Below are positions 11,332-23,400 of a stretch of 31,320 nt of DNA, piece after piece (the stretch's first letter is position 1; every line of letters begins with the position of its first letter). A model generated the notes under the pieces. It was not told where the DNA came from and made no database searches. It saw only the letters and a program-made list of their open reading frames with translations. Both the position numbers and the translations under genes were made by a program. Where the stretch lies: contig QANT01000457.1 in NCBI GenBank assembly GCA_003254885.1, positions 1 to 31,320 of the forward strand, read 5' to 3'. The DNA comes from Purshia tridentata. Its lineage: Eukaryota > Streptophyta > Magnoliopsida > Rosales > Rosaceae.

Positions 11332-13045
11332 TCAACATGCAGAGCATCAAACTTCATGGATGGTTTCTACCTTTCAACAATTTTCTACAGTTAATTTCCA
11401 ATAAAGGAGCAAGGGTACTTGTATATTTTATTGTAATTCAAGTTCTGATAATGACTGATGAAGTTCTCTCAAAATCTCTGTAACAAGTTTTGATCATGCT
11501 AGGTTTGACATATTGGCTAAGGCCTAAATGCAACAATTTGGTCATTAATTAGTTGCATATACCACAAGCAATGCAAGTAAACCAAAAATCCAAGGTTTTA
11601 GTCCTAAATGGATTAGGAATAAGCGTTTAAGTACTCTGCACTCATATTGAGAGTTTGAATTTCTTGCTTCCTTTTTCAGATCATAGATTATTTACGGTAA
11701 AACAGAAAAATAGGATGGACAAAGGAGCCAATTCAGAATGTGGATTCTATTTTGTATTTAAAAATTTTGGAATGCTGGATTGTATTGTGAATGTGTTATA
11801 CCTTTGGGTAATTTCCCCTTAAAAGCAGACGAATCCCAAATTATGAATGATTTCTTAAAATGTTACCATTGTAAAAACCTGATAGATTCTTGAAAAAAGA
11901 AGAAGAAAATTGAAGTTTGAAAAACAAATGACAAAATTTTAAATGGATGCAAAGAAAAGTTCAAATGGGTTCACTGATTAAATTCTAAGTGGTCAATTAG
12001 AAATTTTAAAACTATAATGTATATTTATAGTTTGATTAACCCCTAAAGAGGGCGTGAGAATACATAAAGATACAATGGTCATGTAGATTAAAAGTCGAGA
12101 AAAAACCAAGACAATGAGACAATTAATCTGCGTAAATAAGATTATGAGGACTGAGAGAAGCTATTCTTGAAAATTGGAATAGTGTAAACAACAACTCTTT
12201 TTGTTATGATAATTTTACTACATATCAAGTAAACTTTAATTTTCTGCACGGTACGATGTTTTGCATTCTTGGGTGAGAATTTGAACCAACTACCAAGGAT
12301 GCCCAATTTAATGGTTCGCCTCATGCTCACCTTTTATCATTGTATCAACTGGTATGGTTTTTTTGTTTTTGTTTTCTTTTAAGGCCATAAGAGTTGTTAA
12401 TTTGAACTGGCGGACACCAACGGTAAAGGCCAATACTAGTAAGTCTCCAGAGGACTTCTGTCTCTACCACACTATTGCTGGGAAGTTATGACTTTCTGCT
12501 CCATAAATGCAATCGAGATTTGAGAACCCTGAATCCCTTACACATACCACCAATATTTCTAAATATGTACACATATTAGCCTAGACCAGAACATCTTCAA
12601 GAGAAGGCATGGTACAGAACCACCCATGTCTAAAGCTCCACCCTTTTTAACTTTGAAGGTTGGCTAGCATAATGTGGTATAATAGAAAATAGTACTTTTA
12701 TCATAGTGCCTACCAAAGTCTATTGCTTTGCATGTTGACTCTACCCATATTTTTTCTCTGGAAAATATTAAAAACAAAGGAAGGTCCCACATTAGATATC
12801 AATGCACCTATGAATGACCTCCTCTTGTGAATACAAGAGAATGATTGTTGGGTTGGGTTTCTCCAAATCAAGAACCAATTTGCTAGCTTCATCAAATGCT
12901 TTGAAAGTTCAGTACTAAGTACTCAGGCAAAGTTGACCAGAATTGAGGGTGAGTCAAAAACAATACTGCACCTAATTATCAAAAAAGTTAATCTCCACGT
13001 GCCCAATTAGTATGTCCCACTCTAAGATCCAGTCACATAAATTAT
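11332..13045. other. Intergenic region between SCPL-2 and SCPL-3
   Basis: About 1.7 kb without a supported gene. It contains the 3' UTR of SCPL-2 at the left (an AATAAA-type signal in CCAATAAAGG near 11400) and AT-rich sequence with short chance frames on the minus strand (12142-12330, 12710-12895). I see no terminal inverted repeats or SCPL remnants. Confidence 0.45.
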
Positions 13046-13052
13046 GAATTCT

Positions 13053-13059
13053 TATAAAA
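13053..13059 (+). promoter_or_regulatory. TATA box of SCPL-3
   Basis: TATAAAA in the context TTCTTATAAAATCTC, about 90 bp before the ATG at 13142. A start near 13083-13090 would make 13142 the first ATG in the mRNA. Confidence 0.55.
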
Positions 13060-13141
13060 TCTCTGACAAATTGACAATGCACCAAGCACTTTGCAATCTT
13101 GTTCGTAGTTAAGTTTGTGGGCAAACTTTGGAGAGCAAAGC

Positions 13142-16100
13142 ATGGCACCACTGACTAGAGCCAAAGCAAGGCAAAGGCAAACGGCAAGTATGTTGAATTC
13201 AGGCTGCAACACCAGCAGGATGTGTATGAATGTAATTCTCTTATTGGCATTCTCAGGCATTGCCACTTCTCAGTCAATCATTGAATCTCTACCTGGCTAC
13301 TCTGGAAAGCTTCCCTTTAAACTTGAAACTGGGTGAGCTTAATTTTAGGTTCACTTGTCTATGCAACAGTAATTGGTTGTTAGTAAAATCTTGCTCTATA
13401 GTCTGGTTTGATCTTAATAGTATGTGCATTTACTGATAGTGAAAATTGTTGGGGGTTTTGTTTTGCATCTCATGCAGTTATATTGGGGTGGGTGATATGG
13501 AAGAAGTTCAACTGTTTTACTATTTCATTGAGTCAGAGAGAAGCCCAGTTGAAGATCCTCTTGTGCTTTGGCTTACTGGAGGCCCTGGTTGTTCTGGATT
13601 TTCTGCACTTGCTTATGAAATTGGTAAGAGGTCCCTCCATTGGCAATACTATTCTTCTTACTCTCTTCTTGTGGGATGTTGGATCCAAAAACAGTTTTTG
13701 GGTGTAGAATTTTCCCAGCTATAATAATGATCAGGTCCCAGCATGGGGTGTAGAATTTTACCAGCTTGGGGTGTTTGTACCTCATGCACTTGCTTATGAA
13801 TGGTTCTCTATTCTCACCCAAAAATTTGATCAAGTGTCCTCAACAGTCATGTTTCTTTTTGTGTAATTTATGATCAATTTTCCTCTAATACACACGGACA
13901 CACCCACAAAATTGATGATATTTCTCCTTCTTTTTTCCTTTTATTTTTTGCAGGTCCATTTACTTTTGATCTAGTTTACAATGGAAGCATCCCTTCCATA
14001 ATATTAAATCCATATTCATGGACAAAGGTACAAATATTAAAAACCCACTAATGTGCTCAAACTAGCACCAAAAATGAAAAATAAGGACATGATGTTCAAT
14101 CGAATTGATGTAAATTTTGTCTCGTCTTATTGACTGAAACCCATTATAATAATATAGGTGGCCAATATAATCTTTATAGATGCACCTGTTGGTGCTGGAT
14201 TTTCCTACTCCACAACCTCAGACGGCTACTATTCCTCAGATACAAAATCAGCTGCACAGAGCTATAATTTCCTAAGGAAGGTCAGTTGAGACTGAAGAGA
14301 AAGGCGTTTGCAAACAAATCTATTTTAAAAAAATAAAAAATTGTTGAAGCTTTGTAATTTCTCTTATTCATTAATATTAGTTGTGATGCAGTGGTTGATT
14401 AAACACCCACAATTTCTTGGAAATCAACTGTACATTGGTGGTGACTCCTATTCAGGCCTTATAGTTCCTATTCTTTTGCAGAATATACTAGAAGGTAATT
14501 CCCTTTTCAGGAGGGAGGTTTACTTGGTACTTGAAATGTTAATTTTGTTTTAAAAGAGATAGTATTAGGAGTGTTGAATTTCACTATTTCTAACTGGTAA
14601 GCCTTGATCATTGCATTGTAGGTTTGGAAGCTGGACTAAAGCCAAAAATGGAACTCCAAGTAATACATCACCTAAATATAAAATCCATTTAACTTCTCTT
14701 CCAATTTGTTTCTTATAACATGATTTAGTTTGAAACAGGGATACTTGCTTGGAAATCCAGTGACAGATTCTTTTATTGATGTAAATTCAAGAATCCCATA
14801 TGTTCACCGGGTGTCACTCATATCAGATGAATACTATGAGGTGAGTTCACTAGCAGTGCTCATTTAAACCTTTTTACTCTGTGTGTTATGATGTTGTATA
14901 TCCATAATCATCATAATGATGATAAGCTTTATTGCTCCAAATTGACTGCAAGGCTTAATACAATCACTGAGTATTCACAACAAATTAATCTAATGGACTA
15001 AGCAGCCAATGCCAGGACCAATTTGACAGTATTACTTTCTTTTATGTCCTTTATTGCAGGCAGCCAAATTGAATTGCAATGAGGACTATGTCAATGTGGA
15101 AATTAACAATACACTTTGTGTTACTGCTCTTCAATCAATTAAACAGGTCAGAAATTAAGATCGCTACTTTTTGTTTAGTTTGATGATTATACTGTCACTA
15201 ATATCATTGAGTCTGAAACTGAAAGTTCATCCCATGTTTCCAGTGCCTTCTACAAATTAATCTTGCACAAATTTTGGAACCTCAATGTGCTTTTGCCTCT
15301 GGCAAAACAAAAGAGTTGGAGTGGGATCTTCGAGTTCTCGAATCAGACACCATGGATTACCTCCTTTCTGAGACTGCTTTACCTGGATTGCAGTGCAGGG
15401 TGATCACATCATCCCTATGTTCTTCTCACATGACTTGTTTTTGGATTCAGCTACATGATATGGATGTTCTAATATAAGTTTGTGTTATTTCCTCTTCAGG
15501 GCTTTTCTTATGTGCTTGCGTACAAGTGGTTGAATGATGATACAGTTCGGAGTGCTCTTAATGTTCGAGAGGTATGTAAATTGCAAATTTGCAAGAGCCA
15601 TTGGCCAAATAATGTCAGCGGCAAGATGATGTTAACTGTTATGCTTGATGTTGCTCATCAGGGAACTGTGGAGACTTGGAAGAGGTGTCCTAGAACCTTC
15701 TCATACTACACAGAAGATGTCACAACTTCTGTTGCATATCAGAAGAATCTCACAAAGACCGGTCTCAGAGCTCTGATATACAGGTGATTTTCCTTTCACA
15801 TAAACCTTTAAGCATGCCATATATCGCCTCTGATTAACCAGGAAGAACAGAAAACAGAAGCTTAAAAGTCTATAGATCATTTTAATAAATGTTAAAGGAA
15901 GAAGAAGCCTAACTTAGGCCATAAGTTATCATTTTGTATCCCACAGATATAGCCAATTGTGCTTGAAGTCTGGAATGAATTGAGGCCAACTTTGAAGTCT
16001 GCAAAATGCACAAAAAACATGTCTAAAACATTTAGAGTAATGCTTGAAGGACTATATTTTCTGATCAGATTATATTGATATTGCATTAATTAACCATTAA

Positions 16101-16706
16101 CCACAATAATTGATGAAATAACTACACATCAACTATCACATGTGGTCAACTAATGTAATCAGAGAATGTAACCCCTTTAGCATATCATATCGGTTTTTTC
16201 TTTGATTCTGATTATCATGGAGTTTTGCCTTGCAGTGGTGATCATGACATATCAATTCCATACATTGCTACATTGACATGGATCAAATCACTTGGTGTGC
16301 CTGTTTTTGATGAATGGAGACCGTGGTATGTTGACGGGCAAATTGCAGGGTGAGTTTTAGAATACATTCGCGGACATCCTCAAAAGGGACGGGACTGTAA
16401 ATATCATAACTTTTTAATGATATTTTGCACATAAAATTTTCCAATTGCTTCATACTTTCAATTCTCTGCAGATACCAAGTGAAGTTCATGAATGATCAAT
16501 ACCGGTTGACTTACGTGACTGTAAAGGCAAGAATTAACCCCTCTCAGATGCATCTTAAATTCATAAATTACAGAAATAAGTAGCAAAGTATTAAGATTAT
16601 ATTATGGTTTTGGTTTATACAGGGTGCAGGTCACACTGCTCCAGAGTACAAGCACAAAGAAACTCTAGCCATGGTTGACAGATATTTTGCTCGTTACCCT
16701 ATCTAA
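13142..16706 (+). CDS. SCPL-3: serine carboxypeptidase-like protein (family I, acyltransferase-like), 14 exons
   Basis: Exons: 13142-13332, 13478-13623, 13954-14027, 14158-14280, 14392-14494, 14622-14659, 14739-14840, 15060-15146, 15244-15399, 15500-15571, 15662-15783, 16236-16349, 16472-16526, 16623-16706; 488 aa in phase. The ATG at 13142 is first after the TATA box and has strong context (AGCATGG). The ATG at 13190 aligns better with SCPL-2 and would give 472 aa and a more usual signal peptide ([14 protein letters not shown]). Motifs: [18 protein letters not shown], nucleophile Ser197 in GGDSYSG, Asp407 in SGDHD, His465 in [16 protein letters not shown] marks the SCPL-3 to SCPL-6 sub-type. 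The final intron begins with GC. Compared with SCPL-1/-2, exon 2 has three extra codons. Complete catalytic triad; substrate unknown. Confidence 0.92.
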
Positions 16707-18265
16707 TTCGTTGTTGTCATCACTTGGAATTCCCAATTTGTACTCAAATCTACCTACTCTGAATAATTTTCTCTTGTATTTCATTAATGTAGTCAGAGCA
16801 TTCTAAATTTTGTGTGCTGTGATAATAATGTCATGCTTTGTTTAGAAGTACACTTGGTAAAAACCATTTCAGTGGAATACAATGTTACATGTAAATTAGG
16901 ATTCAAGTACTTTTTTTTTTTTTTTTTTTTTCTTTTTTTTTCCTGTGTTCCAATATGAATTGGAACAACAGAGTTCAGCGTTCCGCAAATTTAAATTCAC
17001 AAAAGCATTATCATATCTTATTATATCACATGCCCGGCCCGTATCAGAATGGATTACACAAGTGCTACAGTCAAAGCGTCCCAAAAATATCAAGCATACT
17101 TTTATTTAAGTCCGTAGCAGAACTTTTGACTGAGTGCACTTCAAGGTCCTCAACTCAGAATGTGCCAAAACTCAGAAGAAGTAGGAGAACACCAGATTTA
17201 CATGCTGTGTTTAGGTTTCCAAGGTTGTAATCAAAGGAGTAGGCATTTGAAACAAAGCACTTATTTCAAATTTTTAGTTGAAATGTTTTTGTTTCCATTT
17301 TTTCACTGTCTCTTCATCTCTCTCACTCTCAATTTCCTCTTCAATTCCAAAACAGTGTTTCCCAATTTTTTCACTCTATCTTTATCTCTCTCACTAGGTT
17401 CAAAACGGTTCATATTAAAATCACTTTCTTTAATTTTTTAACCCTCAGGTTTTTATTTTTATTTTTATTTTTTTATAGAAAATAGAACAAGTTATTTAGT
17501 GCTTGCATGGCTTGATATTAATATTTCAAGAAGCCTTCATATTGTTAAGTTTGGTACTGTGTCAGTGTGTCCTATCAACTATAAGATATACATTCAGCTT
17601 CCTATGGAAGATTATATATTGGAGGCTTATTTGCACAAATACTCCTTGTTTTATAACGTTTTTTTTTCACTTTACACCATAACATTTGTTTGTCTCACAT
17701 AACCCTTGAACATTTAGTTCGTGTCTCATTTTATCCGGCTCCGTCAGCTCTGTCTAAACGACCGTTAAAATGATGACATGTCATCTTAGAAAAATAGTTA
17801 TTTTTAAAAATTTTGAAAATTAATAAAAAAATTTCAAAATTAGAAAAATACACGAAAAATTCTTACGATTTCGTCTTAACTAGTACTAACTTACTATTGA
17901 ATAAAATTAATAATTTTTGTTGTGAGAGTTTTCAAAAAATTTGGAAGTCCAAATTTATTTTTAGAAAATTAAAATACTATGGACTCTTTGAAAATTCATT
18001 GAACTCTGAAAAATACAATGTATGCACCATTGGTATTCTACACTAAAACTATTTTTCTCGTGAACACTTCCTGCCCAAAAGACCTATCGGTCTCCGAGGA
18101 AAGACAAAATCCCCTCTATAAAATAAATCTTCCACGATAAAACAAATTCATAGAATAATCTATATCAGTATTAGAAATGATGACATGGAATAACTTTTCA
18201 GTCAACTTTAACAAAGCCTGCATTGGTGTGGGTGACCGTTAGTTAAACTTAGTAGCTAGCCCACA
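16707..18265. other. Intergenic region with repeat-like sequence between SCPL-3 and the orphan fragment
   Basis: No supported gene. It holds the SCPL-3 3' UTR and a long poly-T tract (16911-16941). There is an imperfect tandem copy of a T/CTC-rich segment, with TTTTTTCACT...CATCTCTCTCACT near 17298-17328 recurring near 17373-17396. From about 17760 to 18000 it is extremely AT-rich. The open frames here (e.g. 16955-17230, 17813-18046) have no domain and biased composition. Confidence 0.45.
16911..16966 (-). repeat. Poly-T tract with adjacent hairpin; possible minus-strand retroposon tail
   Basis: A T run at 16911-16941, broken only by one C, is directly followed by GTTCCAAT-ATGA-ATTGGAAC (16947-16966), an 8-bp stem with a 4-base loop. 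Read on the minus strand this is a hairpin followed by poly-A, as at the 3' end of a retroposed transcript. I found no matching target duplication, so the call is tentative. Confidence 0.3.
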
Positions 18266-18269
18266 TGAA

Positions 18270-18780
18270 ATGACACCCATTCAAAAAACTGCATGCAAAC
18301 AAATCCAATCGTTCATGGTGCCCATGTGCACTAATCCAACACTCTTGAGAATTTTAGAAGAGGTAAAAATAAAAGGAAAAAAGAATCCTCAAAATATAAC
18401 GTGTACCCATTTGAGTAGACCAAAAAATTAGCCACCAAAAAAAAAAAAAAGGACAATGTTTTACTATTTTATTGATTGATGGGTGGGTCTCCTTGTTTGT
18501 TGATCACGAGGTTCACCTAATGTTCAAATATCAATCTGACCACATGTACAATTCCTGTTTAGCATTGTAGCATCGTGCAGTTCATCATCTACACCCTTCC
18601 AGGCTTCCTTCTCGGCAACCTCCCCTTCAAACTTGAAACTAGGTTGGCATTTTTTTTTTTTTGTCTTTTTGAAACTGTTATATATAACTACTCTGTATGT
18701 TTATATATCATTGTTTACTATATATGCATTAATATATGCTACATTACTTAATACGAATTAAGATGACAATTAGATGGACC
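18270..18780 (+). pseudogene. Orphan SCPL promoter/exon-1 fragment
   Basis: This segment matches the 5' part of SCPL-5. The shared parts, in order, are the CTGCATGCAAACAAATCCAATC block (near 18289), TGATCACGAGGTTCACCTAA (18501-18520), CCACATGTACAA, exon-1 sequence for IVAS...LPGF...GNLPFKLET (about 18563-18642), and the start of intron 1 with TAACTACTCTGTA and TTAATACGAATTAAGAT (to about 18765). Relative to SCPL-5, the region with the ATG and most of the signal peptide is deleted. There is also a 2-base frame shift before the LPGF part and a CTAGGTTGG donor. No exon 2 follows; instead another copy of the upstream block starts near 18800. It cannot encode a protein. Confidence 0.8.
18501..18520 (+). 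promoter_or_regulatory. Conserved upstream block TGATCACGAGGTTCACCTAA, orphan copy
   Basis: Same block as at 20329-20348 (SCPL-4), 24926-24945 (SCPL-5) and, with a short insertion, 29319-29343 (SCPL-6). Here it belongs to the broken exon-1 copy. Confidence 0.5.
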
Positions 18781-18847
18781 TTGAAAACTTAAGGTAAATA
18801 ACCCATTAAGAAAGTGTATGCAAACAAATCCAATCATTCATGATGCC

Positions 18848-19460
18848 TAGGGGTGCACAAATATACTGAAAATCTACTTACCGATCCAATCTGATCCGCA
18901 ATTTATGGATCAGATATAGATATTAATATTAAAAGCCATGGATATATCCGATCCAATACGCAAATTATATATATTAAATTTTTATATAGTTTATATATGT
19001 TTGTATATGTTTAATTCCTATTATAGAGTAAATCAAAGCCCCTATTATCGTTTATAATACCATATAGTTTATAAACTATTTATGTTACTATATAATTTAA
19101 GTTTAGAGTATTTTAAATTAGTTTGACAATGAAATCTATTATAAAAATTATAAATATATATAGTATATAGGAATACTAGAAAGTAGAAACTTGTTATGTT
19201 TGAGGTTTATCTTAATTTCTGAAATTCATGTTGTGTAACTATTTAATTATTTTGAGGGATGATTTTTATGTTGTGTAATTGCTAAATAATTTTTATGTTA
19301 TCATTTGGATATTATCCGTTATCCGATCCAATTCGATCCGATTTTGTGGATATCCGAATTTATGGATCGGATATAGATATGAAAATTATTATACCGCAAA
19401 TTGTGGATTGGATATGGATAATGGTTTGTGGATTGGATAACCGATCCGTATGCACCCCTA
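18848..19460. mobile_element. Non-autonomous hAT-like element (MITE-type), 613 bp
   Basis: The ends are TAGGGGTGCA... and ...TGCACCCCTA, a perfect 10-bp terminal inverted repeat. It is flanked on both sides by ATGATGCC (18840-18847 and 19461-19468), an 8-bp target duplication typical of hAT transposons. The subterminal parts are packed with repeats of the GATCCAAT/GGATCGGAT type in both orientations, another hAT feature. The inside is AT-rich with no transposase frame, so it would need an enzyme from elsewhere. Paralogous unoccupied sites near 18311-18325 and 24852-24870 show the sequence before insertion. Confidence 0.88.
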
Positions 19461-19468
19461 ATGATGCC

Positions 19469-20318
19469 TATGTGCATTCAAAACGGTTGACTAGCTAGCT
19501 TATCTAGAGTAAACATTTTGTGGCCTTGTGGTCTTAGTCTTATGCTATATAAGTAACGCAGACATGACAATAGCCTAACGTAGAGTGAATAGTTGAGAAT
19601 TTTATAAGTGGCAAAAATAAAAGGAAAAACAAATCCTTAAAATATAATTAAGGGTGGTTCAATTGAAAATGAGGCTTAAGACAAGAGCTAAAAAATTATT
19701 CAAATTTATTATTAAAATGTAATTCTTCTTAAAAAATTCATTCAAAATCATTATTCTTGACTTTTGAGATGTTATATTATTTCGTAGAGTTCTATATTCA
19801 AATTTGTTTGACATATTTTTTGTTTGTTTTACCATAACAATTTCTTGGACATTTGTGCTTTTTTATGTTTGGGGTAATTATTTTTATTTTTCAATTTGGG
19901 TTTGTATTTATGAAAATGTAGGTAGAAATGATTTGTTTTAAACTAAGACATTCTTTTTATTTAAGCCCATTATATTTTTTTTTCCACTTGAGCTTTTCTA
20001 AAAGTGTTAAATGAAGCATTTTTTTTGCCCACAAGCCTCTACGCACCATCTCTGTACACACTCTCTCTTCTCTCTCTTTCGCAAGGAAAGGAAGGGAAGT
20101 ATGGGTTTTGATTTTTTTTATTTTTTATTTTTTGTCTGTGTGTGTAAAATGGCGTTTTTTGCAAAATAATTTTTTATATAAAAAAAAAACTATGTTGTCC
20201 TTTATTGTCTTTTGATAATGAGTATATTTGTCATTTCACAAAATAATTAAAGAGAGGGTAAGTAATGTGAGAAAATAGGGTGTGAAAAATAACAGCCTTA
20301 TTTTAACTACTAGTTTCT
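19469..20318. other. SCPL-4 5' flank with an extra ~590-bp segment
   Basis: The left part continues the duplicated flank (GCATTCAAAACGG, GAGAATTTTATAAG, AAAAATAAAAGGAAAAA). From about 19648 to 20318 there is sequence not found in the orphan copy, where only some 84 bp separate the same landmarks. It contains long T runs, a CTCTCTCTTCTCTCTC tract near 20060-20078, and purine-rich AGGAAAGGAAGGGAAG. No gene is supported. Confidence 0.5.
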
Positions 20319-20328
20319 GGGTCTCTGT

Positions 20329-20348
20329 TGATCACGAGGTTCACCTAA
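20329..20348 (+). promoter_or_regulatory. Conserved upstream block TGATCACGAGGTTCACCTAA of SCPL-4
   Basis: Identical to the orphan copy. It lies 105 bp upstream of the SCPL-4 ATG and is followed by CTAATATCAATC, also shared with SCPL-5. It could be a promoter element or simply unchanged duplicated flank. Confidence 0.5.
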
Positions 20349-20433
20349 AATTCTAATATCAATCGGTACAATGATCACTACATATATGGTGATGAAAATC
20401 ATGTTATCTTAGCTACTTACGATTATCATCACA

Positions 20434-23400
20434 ATGTTGGCCCAAGCACTTGTTCTGTTCCTTCTTTTTAACATTGTAGAATCACAGTTCATCATCAACA
20501 CCCTACCTGGCTTTGCCGGTGATCTCCCCTTCAAACTTGAAACTGGGTTGGTTTCTTTTCCTTTTTCTTTATACAAACAAAACTGTTATCACTCATTCGA
20601 TCACTATTCTACTCTATATATATGTCTACATATTCTTGTGCAATGTGGATTAATACTGCATTAATTAAAACGAATTAAGATGAGAATGAAAATTGATTGT
20701 GGCTCTAATGATATGAAGTTATGTGGGCGTGGGAGACTTGGACAATGTGCAACTATTTTATTATTTCTTTGAGTCCGAGGGAAGTCCCGAGTATGACCCT
20801 CTTGTGCTTTGGCTCACCGGAGGACCTGGTTGTTCTGGTTTCGCTGCCCTTGTTCTTGAAAATAAAGGTACGTTTAGTCGATATATATAATTATATTTTG
20901 ATAGTTAATTTGTGACATGAATGTTAATATTGTTACCCATAAATAAATAAGTAAACCTTTACAAAATGATTTTTTATTTTATTTTATTATTATAGTAAAG
21001 GGAGAGGGTTTGAATTCAAATGTATAGAACGAATTTTTGTCCTTGACTAATTAGATTAATCCTAAATTTTATAGACTCATAATTTGAAAAGTTTATAATT
21101 TTAATTCTTTTGTGATGCGAAAGAATTGAATTATACGAAAGCTTGATAAAGTTGAGATTAGAGTCACGAGTGAGTCCAATTAGTTGAGGACATGGTCCAA
21201 TATATTGATTGAGGTAAGTTAAACCATATATAGCATTTGTAGCTGTTTTATCTACCTGATGACATGTAAACCGTAAATAAATTATCAAATATAAAGCTAA
21301 GATCTACTCTATCCCTCTCATCCCAAGACTTAATGATTGAAGAGAGTTGATCTTTTACTCACCAACATTGGCTTAAAAAAAAAAAGGTTGTAAGAACAAT
21401 AAATTACACACAAATTGAGGACCATATTCAGATCTTAACATATATTATATGAAATAAAGACGGACCAAGCTAAAGATGGTACTAGAATTGAGTTGATCAA
21501 GTGTGTTATGTGTGTATTTATAAAAGGGGTAATTCTGTCATACAACCCACTAAAAGTCAAAATTATAAACTTTTTAAACATGTCATTAACATGAGTTAAT
21601 TAATAAGGATTTTCAATAAATAATTATAAAGAAAGATATAAAGAAGAATGATGAGATTCGTGTGAGACATATATATATAGAGTATATAAATGTGTCACGC
21701 CTCTTCAAAATGTAGTCAAAATGTAATTTGATTCAATAATTAATTAGAAAAACATTGTTGATATGCACACTCTGTTGTAGGTCCACTATCATTTGACTAT
21801 CTAAATTCCATCGGCAACAAGCCGAAACTAAAGTTGAACCCATACTCATGGACAAAGGTACGAGACTTTGCTCAATTGCTCAGGCTTTTATAATATTGAG
21901 AACATGAACCCAATTAAAACAAAACTTTCAGGTTGCCAGCATCATATTTTTAGATGCACCTGTGGGCACAGGATTCTCATATGCGAAAACTTGGCAAGGA
22001 TACAGCAATATGAGTGACACATTATCAGCTGCAGAGACATATCAATTTCTCAGAAAGGTGAGGATACACTACAAGGGTTTTCTGATACACACTTTTCTTG
22101 CATTTAGCTAACTACATTATTGTTGTTTTCACTGTGTTGTGGCGCAGTGGCTTATGGATCACCCCCAGTTCTTTAACAACCCACTCTATATTGGTGGAGA
22201 CTCTTACTCAGGCATTGTTCTTCCTGTTGTTGTTCAGAAAATATCAGATGGTGCGTAATTATACCCTCTTAACATTTTCATTTTAGTCAGCTTAATTAAT
22301 TAAGGCTTCACCTATATGATATATCTACCAAGAATTGATCAGAAATGGGTCATACTTAACACAACTTAAAAAACTCAAGGGGTCTTGCTTTAATTTTTGA
22401 AACTCAGTTGGTGTATGTGGAAACACAAAAAACTTTAGAAGGTGTTTGTGAAATTAAAACTTCAGTCTCATACAATTAATATTGAACATCTTATTCTTCT
22501 GTAGGTAATGAAGATGGACATGAGCCACCATTGAATCTCCAAGTACATGTTCTGCAATTAGATTCCGAATCATTTATACTATGTTCTATTTAATTAATTC
22601 CTAATCATCAATGTATTGGGCTCTTAATTAGCTCTATATGGTAAGGTTTTATGTACCTATTTATACCGTACACAGGGATATTTGCTTGGAAACCCAGTGA
22701 CAAGTCTAGTAAGAGACAAGAATTACCTAGTAAAATTTGCTTACCTAAAAGCACTTATATCAGAAGAACTGTTTCAGGTGAAGTACCATTCGATTGTGTT
22801 TGTTTCTTCTAGGTTTCATGTATAGATATATTGGATTCTGGCTCTTCACTTCTCTTCCCAGACAATCTGGCATGTTAGATTCTTATTTGAATATGTAGTC
22901 CAGATCAATAGTCTAATAGCATACATATGACATATTTTTACAAGAGAATATACTCTATGCGACTTATGGCTGTGATTTCTCTATTTTTCCAAGCTAGTCA
23001 CTTGAAAGAAATTGCAAAGGTGAATATATCAATGTGGATCCAAACAATACGAAATGTTTGGAAGATCTTGAAGCTTACAACGAGGTGAGTTGTTCGTTGT
23101 AAGAAAAGCCCTGGTTTTTGCAAGTAATTGAAATATGCCAAGAATGTGGGATCAATATGCAGTGCGTGACTTTACATTTATGTGAGCAGTGTATCGAAGA
23201 CATACAGGAATTACAAATATTGAATCCTAAATGTACCATATCATCCCCAAACCTAATGGGGTCAAAGTGGGATTCAAGTGATCTCAGTAGGGACTCTACG
23301 AACGCCCTACTTTCTCTTCCTCAGCTTCGTAGACCATGGTGTCAAGTAAGTCTCTGTCTCTGTCTCTGTCTCACCCTCGGTTATACTAATTAAGTTTCTA

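Noticed and set aside
13115..13141. SCPL-3 start at 13115
   Set aside because: That codon is TTG. The first ATG is 13142, with 13190 as the alternative.
16896..17093. Minus-strand frame ending in poly-Lys
   Set aside because: The Lys run is only the translation of the T tract; there is no gene support.
17813..18046. 77-codon plus-strand frame between SCPL-3 and SCPL-4
   Set aside because: Extremely AT-rich, dominated by Lys, Asn, Ile and Phe, with no homology recognised.
20386..20412. Short upstream ORF before SCPL-4 (ATG GTG ATG ... TAG)
   Set aside because: The transcription start is unknown and a TATA-like ATATAT overlaps it, so it may not be in the mRNA. A similar tiny ORF occurs at 29425-29445 before SCPL-6. 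Neither is strong enough to call.
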